From Eublepharis macularius (taxonomy: Eukaryota > Chordata > Lepidosauria > Squamata > Eublepharidae), in NCBI RefSeq assembly GCF_028583425.1, contig NC_072796.1, positions 129,491,464 to 129,555,463 on the forward strand: 64,000 nucleotides of DNA. Reading direction: 5' to 3'. The position numbers were made by a program, and so were the translations under genes. The notes under the pieces are model-generated. The model was given only the letters and a program-made list of their open reading frames with translations, was not told where the DNA came from and did no database searches. How positions within the stretch are numbered: position 1 is the stretch's first letter; the number at the start of each line of letters is the position of its first letter. Positions 10,308-21,664 of the stretch are shown piece by piece.

Positions 10308-10880
10308 GAAAGTTAAGAACATAGTGGCTGGATCAGACCAGTGAGCCATCTTGTGTCCCCGATGGCCCCAGAAAGAGAGGCAAAGAAAACAAAGCCTCTT
10401 CCTGTTTTGCCCCTGGCCCTCGCCAGTAGAATTCATTGGTATTTTGGGTTGCATCCAATCAACTTTTCCACCTTTGATCACCAGAATGCCTATACTGGGT
10501 ATCATGGGATTTGCGTAAATAAACATCATATGGGAAGCGAGTTGTAAAAAGGAGGGGAACTCAGTGAGGATGGGCAAAAAAGCTGTTTGGATCCAACCCC
10601 CACCTACTGATGGAGATTCCATTGAGCTATGGCATTTGATCCACTTTTAAAGTTACCTACACTGCTGACAATCATAATGTCTGGTGGCAATGAGTTCCAT
10701 AGATTCATTATGAATTTTGTGATGAAGTACTTTCTGTCCTGGCGTTGGTTCGCATCTACTTTATCAAGTGTTACCAAGGTCTAGTATTCTGAGAGAGGGA
10801 GAAAAAGTTCTGTCTGCACAATGCGCCCATGATAGTATCCTCCTCTTACTCAACTTTTTCTAAGCTAAAAAAATACCCAA
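10308..10880 (+). repeat. LINE/SINE-type repeat (aagaacatag... family)
   Basis: Starts with 'aagaacatagtggctggatc' and contains 'gagttccatagattcattat' plus 'gaagtactttctgtcct', a common amniote L2/CR1-associated repeat. Related fragments are at 30100-30330 and 55385-55450. Confidence 0.6.
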
Positions 10881-11057
10881 ATGCTTTAGTTTTTCCTTTG
10901 GGAAAAATTCTCATTACTTCTCATTATGGCAGGAGGCCTCTTGTCGATTACTGCTGTGCTGTTGCCCGCTGCTGCTCCATGTAGTGGCAGGAGAAAAATA
11001 AAAATGCTGCTGACCTCTGTGTTGGCACGTCACTTCTTGGTACAACCCAGAGGTAAC

Positions 11058-11155
11058 AATGGGTAGCTCTAGGAATCACGAGAAACTCTATGCTAAAACC
11101 ATAGAGTAAAAATATAGACTTTCCAACAATTCCTAGAGCTACCTAACCGTGCCAC
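11058..11155. repeat. Short foldback
   Basis: 'ggtagctctaggaatc' and 'aattcctagagctacc' form inverted ends around a short AT-rich loop. Likely a MITE remnant. Confidence 0.5.
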
Positions 11156-11224
11156 TGGTTTTCCAAGCAAGTACATTTCAGACTCGCTCAGCCCCTCTCT
11201 TTTCAGAATTGGCTTATCTCTTCC

Positions 11225-11480
11225 TTACATATGAAGCTGCCATCTATAGAGACGGACCATTGCTCCATCTGGTCTAGTATTGTCTACTCTAACTGACAGT
11301 AATTCTCCAGTGCCTTTGGCAGAGGGTCTTTCTCAACACTGTCTGACATCTTTTAGGCTGGATGTTCTGCATGCAAAGAATCATGGTCCCTGCCTTTAAA
11401 AAGTGTAGATATAGGAAGCTGCCCTGTTGGCTAGATCACAGAAGGTCAGGGTAAGGGAATTCATGGTTAGCTCCCGCATG
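11225..11480 (+). repeat. SINE-like repeat, diverged
   Basis: Contains 'gaagctgcc' , 'ccatctggtctagtattgtc' and 'ttctgcatgcaaagaatcat', a recurrent squamate repeat phrase. Boundaries uncertain. Confidence 0.45.
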
Positions 11481-11509
11481 GCAAATGTGAGTGGTTTGTG
11501 CTGATCCAA

Positions 11510-11860
11510 TTAATTGCAAACAGTGCAAATGTCTTTGAGCTGCTCTTTGAGCATTTGGCGTGCTATGGAAATCACTCCCACGTTCGCAAGCGTTTTGCTC
11601 TTTTTCAGGCACGGAGCGGGATCTATTGAGCCAGGTTACCGCAATTCACAACGGACGCAGGGGAGAAATGTAAATTGGGAAGGAAGAAGAACCGTGAGTG
11701 AATAATAAATGCCCAAGATCCCGGGATGCTGGCGAGCGGCTGATTTATAGCAGCAGGACTTCTCCGGCACCAGCTTGGGCTTTGATTTCATCAACAGGCT
11801 TCTGAATCGCTGCCCACCCATCAAAGGCAGCAGCAAAGCAACTGGGGAATCACTTGTAGC
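11510..11860. other. Repeat-poor stretch, candidate conserved noncoding element
   Basis: Unique sequence with no repeat signature and mixed composition. Conservation not testable here. Confidence 0.25.
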
Positions 11861-12039
11861 CAACGGACTCCTTTCCTATAATCCCTTCCTGAATAGGAAC
11901 TAGGCCTAGCTGGAGTGGAGGCAAGGATAATGGCAGGAGGTTTAAGGGTGTCTTTGCTTGTGGCTGCCCACCTTGGGCGCATCCTCTCTAGGGATCCCAC
12001 CTGGCTCTGTCCCTTCCTTTAGAAGACTTGTAAAGACCT

Positions 12040-12247
12040 TCCAAATGGTCCTCGGAGGCTTGGGAGGGGGGAACGGTAAGGCTGGTTTAAGTATACTGCT
12101 TGATTTGTGGGCGGACTGCTTTTAAAACCTTAGTATTGGTTTTGAAAGATGCTTCTGCTGGATTTTTACTGCCGCCTTATTAACCGTAAGCCACTCCGAA
12201 ATAGTCTAGAGGAGTTATAAAACAGCAGAAACGCATAAATAAGTAAC
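12040..12247 (+). mobile_element. L2/CR1-type LINE 3' tail
   Basis: 3' UTR phrase 'ttttactgccgccttattaa' and 'gaggagttataaaacagcag' ending in an AAATAAGTAA tail. Confidence 0.5.
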
Positions 12248-12582
12248 CATATGCCAGCTTCAGATGTGGATATTCAGAAAAGGCTCCCAGAGCACTTTGC
12301 CAACTGATCCCTGAAAAGTGAAGAGGCTGGAGATAAGGGAGCAGACTAGTATTAGTGGAAAGATTAGAACATGGGAAATCTTGTTTTTAATGCAGGCTGG
12401 ACTACAGAGCTTGTTAGTTGCCCATGGGGCTGTGTGTAAGGGCACACAGCCCTTACACTGTGTCCCTTGGGGGGTGGTTCATGGTGTAATGGAACGGAGG
12501 TTTTAAGCCTTTCCTCCTCTGTCCTTTTCCAAATCTGAAACAGCTCAGGGGAGCCCCTCTTTGCTCCACCAGGCCACACTGT

Positions 12583-12827
12583 GGCCGTTTTCACACGTCC
12601 TTAATGGGACAGCCCACTCACCGAACACTGGCGGCTTTCCCCCTTGACTCCAGATGTTTCCAATTTCAAAATGGTTGCAGGCTGTTTGGTTTCCATTTTG
12701 TAGGCACTGAAAAGAGGAAGCCAAACAGCCTGCAACTATTTTGAAAGCGGAGACATCTGGAGTGAAGGGGAAAAGCCACCATCATTCGATGAGTGGGCCA
12801 TCTCTTTACGGATGTGTGGAAACGGCC
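12583..12827. mobile_element. Foldback MITE, 245 bp, 3-bp TGT duplication
   Basis: Near-complete palindrome with ends GGCCGTTTTCACACGTCC and GGATGTGTGGAAACGGCC, flanked by TGT (12580-12582 and 12828-12830). A second copy begins at 63946 and runs off the window. Confidence 0.8.
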
Positions 12828-12971
12828 TGTATTTGGTGTGGAGGGAAAGATTAATGCCTCTCACCTGGTGGTGTGATGCCAATCAGAATTGCCACAATTT
12901 TTAAAGAAAAAACCCTGAGAACTCTACTCATGGAGCTCCTAGTGTTGCATGTAGGTCTGATAACAGTCTAA

Positions 12972-13218
12972 CAACAACATTTAATTTATCTACCGCCCAT
13001 CAGGATGACTTAACACCCACTCAGAGCGGTTTACAAAGTATGTTATTATTATCTCCACAACAAAACACCCTGTGAGGTGGGTGGGGCTGAGAGAGCTCCT
13101 AGAAGCTGTGACTGACCCAAGATCACCCAGCTGGCTTCAAGTGGAGGAGGGAGGAATCAAACCTGGTTCTCCAGATTAGAGTCCTATGCTCTTAACCACT
13201 ACACCAAACTGGCTCTCA
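12972..13218 (-). repeat. tRNA-derived SINE
   Basis: Minus-strand copy: agccagtttggtgtagtgg head with tRNA A/B-box-like sequence, 'ctctcagccccacccacctc' middle and 'aaaccgctctgagtgggtgt' tail. Confidence 0.8.
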
Positions 13219-13342
13219 AACTGGGTAACCTCTAATCTGCCTCACAGGGTTGATGTGAGGATATAGCGGGTAATGAGCATGCCTCCCTAAACTCCAGTCC
13301 AAATGGACCTGTTTTTGTTCTTCTCTTCCTTGCATGAAGACC

Positions 13343-13518
13343 GGGGCTGAATCCACACACCCACAGAGCGTCCCGACGCTGTGCTAAATGTTCGCTAAAC
13401 ACCCGGAAGTGTAGCGTCTTTCTAGCGGGATCGTGCTAGAAAGACGCTACACTTCCGGATGTTTAGCGAACATTTAGCGCAACGCCGGGACGCTCCGCAG
13501 GTGTGTGGATTCAGCCCC
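13343..13518. mobile_element. Palindromic MITE, 176 bp
   Basis: Ends GGGGCTGAATCCACAC / GTGTGGATTCAGCCCC. The interior is almost fully self-complementary ('agacgctacacttccgg' and inverse). Target duplication not clear. Confidence 0.75.
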
Positions 13519-14129
13519 GACTGAAAAATTAGCTTCATTAGAACCTTTCCAAACAGCTTCATTCCAGCCTTTCCAAAGCCATTAACCCAGAACTTGCTTT
13601 GGAATGTCAAGGCTGAACTGTGGAATGATTGATGCTGTCATGCACGAAGGAGTGCTTTCAAGCATATGCAAAGAAGTTTGATATGCATATCAAGTTTTTA
13701 GAAGTTTGATATGCTCTGACTCACAGATGTGAGCTGGTGCTAAAGAGGATCTCCTTCTCTTCTTGGCACGGCAGGACAATGAACCAGTGAAGTAGAGGAA
13801 CAAGGTTCAAGTTCAATAGCACTTTGCAGACAGAGCAGAGCTGCTCAGAGCAAGTGAGAATGCTCCTGGATCACATTTCAACTCAGCCACTTTAGCTTTT
13901 GGGAAGCCAGGGCCTTTTTTGGCCACTTCTACAATATAACAACTACCTTAAAAGGTCATTGTGGGCATTGCTGGCACAATTAGTGCCCCAGCGTGGTGTA
14001 GGGGTTAGAACTTCTCACTTCCCTCTGTGGCCCCCTAGTCTTGTGCCGTGCCCCCCCCCTTTATGCATTTTTTACCTGTGGCCCCCTTGGAATATCCTGG
14101 GTTTAGGTTATACAAGAATGAAAACAAAA

Positions 14130-14590
14130 GATCCCTTGTTATAGAAAACTAGCTTTTCGGGGAAGGTGCTTCTAGCTTAGCCTTTCCCCCTTTCCTGCTA
14201 ATTTTCGATGTGCAGGGATCCCCCCCTTTTTATTGCATGGAGGAGCACTTCATTATAACAGCTGAAGATTTCACTGCTCTGTGAGATCAAGGCCTAGTCA
14301 AGGAAGGTCAGAGTGAATTTGGGGTTGATTCCTTTCTGGCAAATGTATATTTTGTGTTGTTATACTACAGGGAAGGGTTTCCCATGAGGTTGGATGTGTG
14401 TAGGTGAGATGTCACTAGTGCTTAATCTGACCTACCTTACAGGGTTGCTGTGCTAACCCTGATGATCTTCTTAAGGGAAGAGTAAGATAAAAATGTAAAG
14501 TTATCCTCAGTTGTTCCTCCATATTGCATAATTACCCCTTTGCTCAGACAAGCAGGGCATTTAAACCATGACAAGAAGTTGTTTCAGGCG
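14130..14590. other. Unique sequence, nothing recognised
   Basis: No gene or clear repeat seen. Confidence 0.35.
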
Positions 14591-14597
14591 TCGGTCT

Positions 14598-14747
14598 TCA
14601 GTAGAAGAGCAAGATGTGGCTCCAGTAGCCCCTTTAAGACAAACTAGATTTCCAAGTTGTGAGCGTTCAAGAGTCGAAGCTCCTCTCCGAAGCTTACATC
14701 CTGGAAATCTAGTTGGTCTTTAAGGGGCTACTGGACCTGAATTACGG
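14598..14747. mobile_element. Penelope-like foldback, family D'-type remnant
   Basis: Inverted arms 'ccagtagcccctttaagac' and 'tctttaaggggctactgg' around a decayed 'gagtcgaagctcctctccgaagctta' core that resembles CTCTC-GAA-AGCT of the other families. Confidence 0.6.
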
Positions 14748-14929
14748 CAAGAAGAACTCATCCCCGTTTTCATCATATGTGTCTATAGGGCAAAGTGTAC
14801 TTGCCAGTTTTAGGTGAACAAACGTAACACATCTCCAAACCCACTGATTCCGGAATTAAATGTGCATCCCTTCAGACGAACATAATATTGTGAGAATGCT
14901 TCCAAAATGTGCCTTAATTACAGACTGGG

Positions 14930-15290
14930 AATAAGAATCCTGACTTTGGACTTCTATGCCAGTGACTCTGTCTGCAAAAGGATGCTAAGAGTGTGTTAAC
15001 AATTAATTAATTGTTTAAGTTACATCGCTAACACTAGATCGACAGATCCACAACGACTGAGTTTGCTAACCTGCCTTTTTTTAAAAAAAAGCCGCCTCCT
15101 CATTTATTTCCGTTTGATAAGTTCTTAATATGTTCCCTTGGGGCCAATTATGTCAACTAAACACAAACTATTAAGGTCATTTTATTACGGAGTAATTGGC
15201 TGCAGCTTGGAAACAGACACAGCTTTTCTACGCAGCAGGTCGCTGGCTTCAAGCATCAATATGAACATCAACACAATTCCTTAGCATTAG
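14930..15290. other. Repeat-poor AT-rich stretch, candidate conserved noncoding element
   Basis: Unique sequence rich in TAAT/ATTA and 'attaaggtcattttattacg'. Conservation only suspected. Confidence 0.25.
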
Positions 15291-15339
15291 GGTTGTGCAC
15301 CCCCCAAAACACCATTTAAAATCTAGTTCTTAGCAGTCA

Positions 15340-15585
15340 CTTATAATTTATTTAGATATTTATACCCCACTTTTCTCTTCAATGGAGACCCAAAGCAGCA
15401 TACAACAGCATCCTTTCCTGCTCAGTTTTTGTCCTCACATCAACAACCTTGAGAGGTAGGTTAAGCTGAGAGAGAGCGATGGCCCAAGGTTACTGACCCA
15501 GGAAACCTGCATGGGCAGAATGGAGATCTGAACTTAGATCTCCCGCATATTAGCTCAACACTCTCACCACAATTCCAGCCATGTG
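15340..15585 (-). repeat. tRNA-derived SINE, second family
   Basis: Minus-strand copy ending (5') in a B-box-like 'agttcagatctcca' region, with the 3' end 'agtggggtataaatatctaa'. Same general family as 29130-29370 and 49125-49342. Confidence 0.65.
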
Positions 15586-15752
15586 TGCACACTTCTGTGC
15601 TGATCGTGAAATTCTCCAACACTCAAAGCAATGTTCCTTTTTAGCAAACACTCAAAATTGTGTCTAACACTGTCTTGCAAATGTTTTGTGCTTATGAGGT
15701 CTGTGTTTTTTCCTGTCCCCTGTCCCATCCAAGCCACCTGATAGACCATATC

Positions 15753-15995
15753 CAGGGCTTTTTTTCAGGGGGAATGCGGGGGAACGGAGTTCCGGAACCT
15801 CTTGGAAATGGTCACATGGTTGGTGGTCCCGCCCCCTGATCCCCAGACAGAGGGGAGTTTATATGGCGGCGCAGAGGGCAATCTAAACTCCCCTCTGTCT
15901 GGAGATCAGGGGGCAGGGCCACCAGCCATGTGACCATTTTCTCCAAGGGCAACCCACTGAATTCCGCCACCTCTTTTCCCTGAAAAAAAGCCCTG
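15753..15995. mobile_element. hAT-like MITE, 243 bp (family CAGGGCTTTTTTTC)
   Basis: Same family and same length as 10046-10288, with a perfect 8-bp duplication ACCATATC (15745-15752 and 15996-16003). Confidence 0.92.
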
Positions 15996-16371
15996 ACCAT
16001 ATCAATTTGCAAAAGACGGAAATTTGTAGTTGTCTTGAACTAACTTGGGAGGGTGGAGGGGAACTGAACTCCCTGTGGCTTATCTCTTGAGTATTCCAAA
16101 TTTGCCCACTTTCTTGAGTCAAACCTGCTCATGTTAGTTGGACATTCTGAACTGGAACAAAATACATGGCCCGTTCTTGCACAGCCACCAAAGCATTGAT
16201 GTAGGAGCCAATAAATTCCAAGAAATGTGCCCACATGATGAATGCTACCTAGACAGCAAGCGCAAAAGTGTCACATGCACTCAAAACTGGGCTAATTTTA
16301 AGTAATGCATGACCTGCCAGGGATGGCTCTGAAAGATTCACAATCTAAGCAAACCAGTAAATTTTGAACAC

Positions 16372-16861
16372 TAGGGTTATTAAATGGAATTCTCTTAATT
16401 CCTCTTTGCTGAATTTCTCCCAGAAATCCAGCAATCCTTTTCTATTCCTCTTTGCAGGAGTTTGAGTCAGTTTCAAATCAATTCCTCTTTCACCAAGAGA
16501 AAGATTCAATTTAGAACTCTGAGAAGAAATGCATTGATTTATTCATATACGATGAACATAGTTGAAAAATTAAGGTGAGACATTTAAACAAACAATTAAA
16601 CACAAGCCAGGACTTATCTGAACATATCCTTACTGCACCTGACTGCTTTTACACTTTGCATCGTATTACAGTGGCCCAACAACAGGCGGAAATCCACAGG
16701 TGAGGAAATCTACACTATCACACAGTGGGGAAAAATTGAATTAATGAGACACCAAAGAGAATTTCTCTTTCAACATAGGAAAAGAGAACAAGAGAAACCA
16801 ATTGCTATTTCAAAAAAACAAAAATTTCTGAAAAAGAAATTCCACCTCCCGTAACAACCCT
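16372..16861. mobile_element. Probable DNA-transposon foldback
   Basis: Ends 'tagggttattaaatggaatt' and, inverted, 'tagggttgttacgggaggtg'. The interior has inverted 'ggaattctctt / aagagaatttc' blocks. A related fragment lies near 6440-6660. Duplication not resolved. Confidence 0.45.
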
Positions 16862-16999
16862 AATAACCACGCTCCAATGGGGGGCTGCCCAACCAACCAT
16901 GGTGGTGAGTGCCACTGAATCAAACCCACAAAATATGCTTCAAACAGCTGTAATGTAAAAAGGCAATTTGAATTAGCGATCTTCTCTTTCATGCTCCAG

Positions 17000-17930
17000 T
17001 TCTGTTTTAGAATAAGCCTTAAGTGTATTGATCACGTGCCACGCTTTTCAATGTAATAAAGACATTCAAGAGATCCTAGATTTTGAATCAGTGGTTCCAT
17101 CTCATATAGGCCACCTATGTGATCTTTCCTGATATCTCTCACATCCCTTAATTGTGTGTGATTGTGTTTTCTCTTTATGATCAGGGAAGAATCTTAGTTC
17201 TTTGCCTCTGCTCTCCCCACCATCTGTGAGGCAAACAGGCTACTAGTTGCTGAGGGAAGGCAAAGCCTGGGCCGCTGCCTCTCTCTGCCCTTGGTCTCTG
17301 CAGCCCTGCCTGCATTCCAGGCCTTTTGCTCTCCTTCGTTGCAAGGAGAGGAAGCATGGAAGCTTGAGGCTCTGTCTCTGTCCCGTCCCCCTCACCACAG
17401 CAAAGGCTGTGTCCTCACTGAATAAGTGATACATATTGCCTTGGAAATCAAAGTCTCTTGAGCAAACAGGACAGATGTTCATATAGTCTGTGATGCTGCA
17501 CTGATTGGCATAAAGTAGAAATACTGTGCTCGTAACCCCTCCCACCCACCCACCCCGCTCAACTGAAATAATCCATTTTAGTGGGAAGATCAGCTAAGTG
17601 TTTTGGTTGGATGACGTCCCCGCCAGGGCACATAGTCCAGAGGCAGTCTTATTTATTCTGGAGCCCTGGGCAAAACTAACTAACTGCACATCATTGCTGC
17701 TCTCAAGCTGCTGGAATACATGCATATTACTTGAGAACATGATGCATATTTATATCAGTGGCTTAACTTTCCTGCTGAGGACAAAGGTTCCATTTACTCT
17801 TTTTTTCTCCTAGTTAATACTCTTGGCACACAACTTACCTCCCCAGGCTACTTCCCTGTCATTGCATTGTTCACATTTTCCATAACTCTATTTCAATCAT
17901 GTATGCTTTCTTTGTTTCCCTGTTTTTGTG
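17000..17930. other. Unique sequence, nothing recognised
   Basis: No exon, RNA gene or named repeat recognised. Open frames near 17243-17545 show no family features. Confidence 0.35.
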
Positions 17931-17934
17931 TTGC

Positions 17935-18145
17935 TAGGACACACTGACCTGGATGGTTCAGGCTAGCTTGATTTTATCACATCTCGGCAGGTAAGCAGGG
18001 TTGGCTCTAGTACTTGGATGGGAGACCACCAAGGAAGCTGAAGGTTGCCATACTAAGGTAGGCAATGGCAAACCACCTCTGCTCATCCCATGTCTTGAAA
18101 ATCCTACAAGATCACCCTAAGTCAGTTGCAACTTGACAGGAAAAA
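17935..18145 (+). repeat. 5S rRNA-derived SINE
   Basis: Plus-strand copy: 5S-like 'gtaagcagggttggctctag', 'tacttggatgggagacc', then 'ggcaatggcaaaccacctct' and 'gtcagttgcaacttgacagg' tail. Confidence 0.8.
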
Positions 18146-18174
18146 AGGGGGTGCATGGAAATTATGCCCTTAGT

Positions 18175-18375
18175 TCCCCCCTTTTGATTGATTTAACAGG
18201 AGATGATGGAGATTGAATATGGGAACTTCTGCATGCCAAGCAGATGCTCTGCCACAGAACCATGCCCTTGTCCTTGCTAGTGCAGATATTTCAGATGGGA
18301 ATGCTGGGAACTGAAACAGGGACCGGCATACAAATCATGTACTCCACCTTTGAACATAGTCCTTTCTCCGGTGGC
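18175..18375 (-). repeat. tRNA-derived SINE fragment (acaggagatgatgg family)
   Basis: Phrase 'tctgcatgccaagcagatgc' with 'tctgccacagaaccatg' resembles an inverted tRNA-like head of a common squamate SINE. Related plus-strand copy at 23325-23515. Confidence 0.5.
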
Positions 18376-18399
18376 TCAGTATTGTCCACCAATCACCTC

Positions 18400-19084
18400 T
18401 GATAAGTTTAAAACCTCTTCCTGGGAACACTTAATCAAGTCTCTAAATTCATCAGCTAAACTCTGAGAATATTTAATTAACTGCGTTTTCTTTGTAAGGC
18501 GCCTGGAGAAACCAACCCAATTCTTTTGCTACACCCCAGTAGCACCAACCAAAGGTACTCAAACCTTTGTCATTCCCAGGAGATGACCTTTAAGGACCTT
18601 TGTCTCAATGGCTGAAGTACTCTCCAGCCCCAGGGCCTGATTTGCCCTATAAGAATCCTATCTTTGCCCCATTCAAATTGTACATAGTTATTGGGACTCA
18701 AGTGTAGTGCCCTCAGAGTCTCTCTCTGACCCTTCCTCCCTGGCTGAAGATGTGGGGCATTTGAAGCCCTCTTCCTCTGTGGACCAATCAACTCCTCTGA
18801 TGGTAACTATCTCCCAATCCCACACTGTATTCCAACCTCTGGCTAATTTCCTAGGACTCTGGTGTGTTTGTGTAAACCGCTTATTTGCCTCTTGTGTGTC
18901 TGAGAGAGTTTTCCTTTTTAAATAAAAACTACTTTTTATTTGGAAAACACTTGTCTCGTCAGTTTCCTTGGGGAGGGGACCCTGCAAAAATTGGTGGAGG
19001 ATCCTGCTTGTTACCCATCTTGCATAGCCTTCTCCTTGCTGCTAATTCCCCCTTACTTGCCAGGAGACCAATTCCGGTAACACC
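18400..19084 (+). mobile_element. LTR-like element (probable solo LTR)
   Basis: Promoter-like region with a 'tttttaaataaaaactactt' polyadenylation-type signal, followed by a U5-like 'gtctcgtcagtttccttggg' and ending in GGTAACA. The 3' half is similar to 25100-25485. The 5' boundary and duplication were not found, so assignment to an LTR is tentative. Confidence 0.35.
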
Positions 19085-19344
19085 CAGTTAAAAGAAAATG
19101 GGTTGTAAGTGTTATGAAAGACCTCTGCTGAGATCTTGGTGGGCCGCTGTCCATCAGAGGAGACAACGCTGACCTTGATAGGCCAAGGAGTGGGCTCAGA
19201 ATGAGGTTCTGCTCTCTGCCTACAGATTCTGCCTTCAGTCCCAGTTTGGTTATGATTATTCAATAAAAGTCTTCCATTCATTCCCATATGCTAAATTTAA
19301 ATGCATCTTCATTTTGTGAGGTCTGTTGCAGAGAGCCCCCTTAT

Positions 19345-19620
19345 CCCACACCGGCTCAAAGTGCCAAGGGGGTGGCAACCTATGACTTACCATTCGTGGC
19401 TGTCGTACGGCTAATTGTGTTGGGTTGGGGAAAGCAACGGTGAACTACCCTGTAAAAACTTCACTGCGAGACCCTGCGGATCTCTCTCGACGCACTATAG
19501 GACAGAAAGGCCTGGAGGGGGACGATCTACGGAGTAGCCGAGGGTCGGACGCGACCGTGTGGCTTGGATCGGATCAGTTGCAGAGAGACCTATTGGCCAA
19601 ATCAAGGTTCATTATGTGAA
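19345..19620. other. CpG-rich unrecognised fragment
   Basis: Stretch with unusually many CpGs for its surroundings and the phrase 'gagggtcggacgcgacc', which resembles the 3' terminal phrase of Bov-B/RTE LINEs. Possibly a young retroelement fragment; identity not established. Confidence 0.3.
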
Positions 19621-19884
19621 AATGACAGGGGGAAAGCACTTCATGGCTCCCCCTCCCCCTGATACATACCAAGCATGAACTTGAGAATTGAACTGGGAGG
19701 GAGGTACTAGAATTGCTCTCCTAAGTACATAATAATAATAGCTTTTAAACGTTTTAGCCATAACAAACTGTAAGAGAGAAGAAAGCATTTTAGTTTTAAG
19801 CAAGCTATGAAAGAAAATAACAGAAACCAGGAGATTATAATGGCAAACACTAGAGATCTCGCTTACAACCTGAGCATCAAAGAA

Positions 19885-20248
19885 ATGTTGGGGCCCATTG
19901 CTAAAAAAACGGTATCAGAAAATCTGGGAGCAATATTTAATGAGTAGGATTATGCACAGTCTGTTTTTTGGGAACTTGAATATGGCAGTCCCTTTATTTG
20001 AATACGATGAAATATGGAAACCAATTTTAGATGTTTTAAATGCCAAGGAAGTAATTCCCCCAATGGAACAAAGTTTAAATGCTTGTTTATTGTAATTCTT
20101 GGGTTTTTTACAATTTTCCAAGAGTGGTTTCGATAATGTCTTTTATGGTTTAGTTTTAATCCCTTTCTTGTTTGTATTGTACGGTTTTATCATTTCTTGT
20201 ATTAAATTTGGATTAATAAAAAGATTTAAATTATTATTTTTTTAAAAA
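19885..20248 (+). mobile_element. L1-type LINE 3' end
   Basis: A short open piece reads as a decayed L1 ORF2 C-terminus, followed by a T-rich 3' UTR and ending 'ttaataaaaagatttaaatt'. 5' truncated. Confidence 0.55.
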
Positions 20249-20859
20249 GGACGTCAGACATTATACCCTGCTGAGGTCCGTCCAGAAACCTTGGCCTCCC
20301 CTGGCTCTACCCCAAATCTGCAGGAATTTCTCAAACTGGAGTCGGCAACCATTTCTGGTACAGGTTGTATTCCTTCCTTTAAAGGACAAGCAGTACAGAG
20401 TATATATCAAACTATCAAATTTCCCAGACAGCTTACCTTCGAAAAAAAGGGAAATGGATTCTCAGAACCCAATCAGCCAATGTTTTCACAAACTGGTACT
20501 TAGCAAAATAAAGGAAGTGAGTGGATAAAAGCTTATTTATTACCAGCACTTGGCTATGTTTACACTTCTTAAAAGTCTGCGTTTGAACAGATTGCTATTT
20601 ACTTATATGCACTACTCCTGCAACTGGTAATTTTTTTTAAAAAAGGTGCCCAGCATTTTCAAATCAACAGATACCGCAGGGAGGGGAAAATGAACTCGTG
20701 GCAGTGTTTCTGTCCCTTTCTTTTCTTTTTTTAAAGGAAAAATAATATGTCTTAGATTTCTTCTGATATTAATTCTGCTGAAATCACTCCCTCCTAATAC
20801 AGAGATTAAGAATCGAGAAAGGAGGAAAGCTGCCAACTCTGATGTGTAAATCCCAAATA

Positions 20860-20977
20860 GGGCCAAGCTACACATGATGAATGACACTTGAACGGCAAGT
20901 GTGTTTCTCCCTGTTCACTTGCCCTCCACTCAATCCACTTGCCGTTCAAGTGTCATTCGTCATGTGTAGCTTGGCCC
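20860..20977. mobile_element. Harbinger-like foldback MITE, 118 bp
   Basis: Ends GGGCCAAGCTACACATGATG and its inverse with a 3-bp duplication ATA (20857-20859 and 20978-20980). Arms share 'cacttgaacggcaagtg' with the copy at 55875-55981. Confidence 0.8.
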
Positions 20978-21433
20978 ATAGTCTCCATTGTCAGGGCCAA
21001 GTCTCTAGTCAAGTGAATAGATTACTTGGTCTCTAGTCTTACATTTCGCCAGTGACTAAAGTGGTTTCCTCAATGGGTACAAATGGCTGAAGGTTCTTCT
21101 TCAATGTTCATTGATAGCAGGTAACATGCAGTTTCATCCTCCATATATTGGTGATGCAGTTGGAGAGGAAAAGCTGATTTAGCCAATGAAGAAAACAAAA
21201 AATCTAAGCTGAAATGAGTGTCCTAGATACCAAGGCATGATGTCCTTAATGTCATTAAAATTTCTTACCAGGACTCGAAGCAAGAGATGGGAAATATCAC
21301 TGTTTGGGGCTGCTACTTTATGGGTACTCAGTATCAACTGACTTTCACCACTGGTACCCTGGTGCGCTTTTTGGCAAACCAGAGCTGATTAATGACATAA
21401 CTAACTTCATTTACACTGTGACACTGAGAGATT

Positions 21434-21544
21434 TCTGTCTTTTGGTGCTACACCTCTGAAGATGCCAGCCACAGCTGCTGGCGAAACGTCAGGAACTACA
21501 ATGCCAAGACCACGGCAATACAGCCCGGAAAACCCACAACAACC
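21434..21544 (+). mobile_element. Penelope-like terminal repeat, family C, with hammerhead-like core
   Basis: Single plus-strand arm. Core: CCT 21453-21455, CTGAAGA 21456-21462, GCCAGC 21464-21469 pairing GCTGGC 21477-21482, GAA 21483-21485, self-complementary ACGT 21486-21489, C21490, AGG 21491-21493 pairing CCT. Continues with 'accacggcaatacagcccgg'. Confidence 0.8.
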
Positions 21545-21664
21545 TTCATTTACACTGCCCCCAAGGGGACCCAAAGTGGCTTACAGGATTCTCCATTTTA
21601 CCCTCATGACGATCCTGTGAGGCAGGTTATGAGGAGAACATGGGACTGGCCCAAAGTCACCCAG

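Noticed and set aside
18400..19084. Full-length endogenous retrovirus
   Set aside because: Only LTR-like sequence is seen; no internal genes or second LTR lie nearby.
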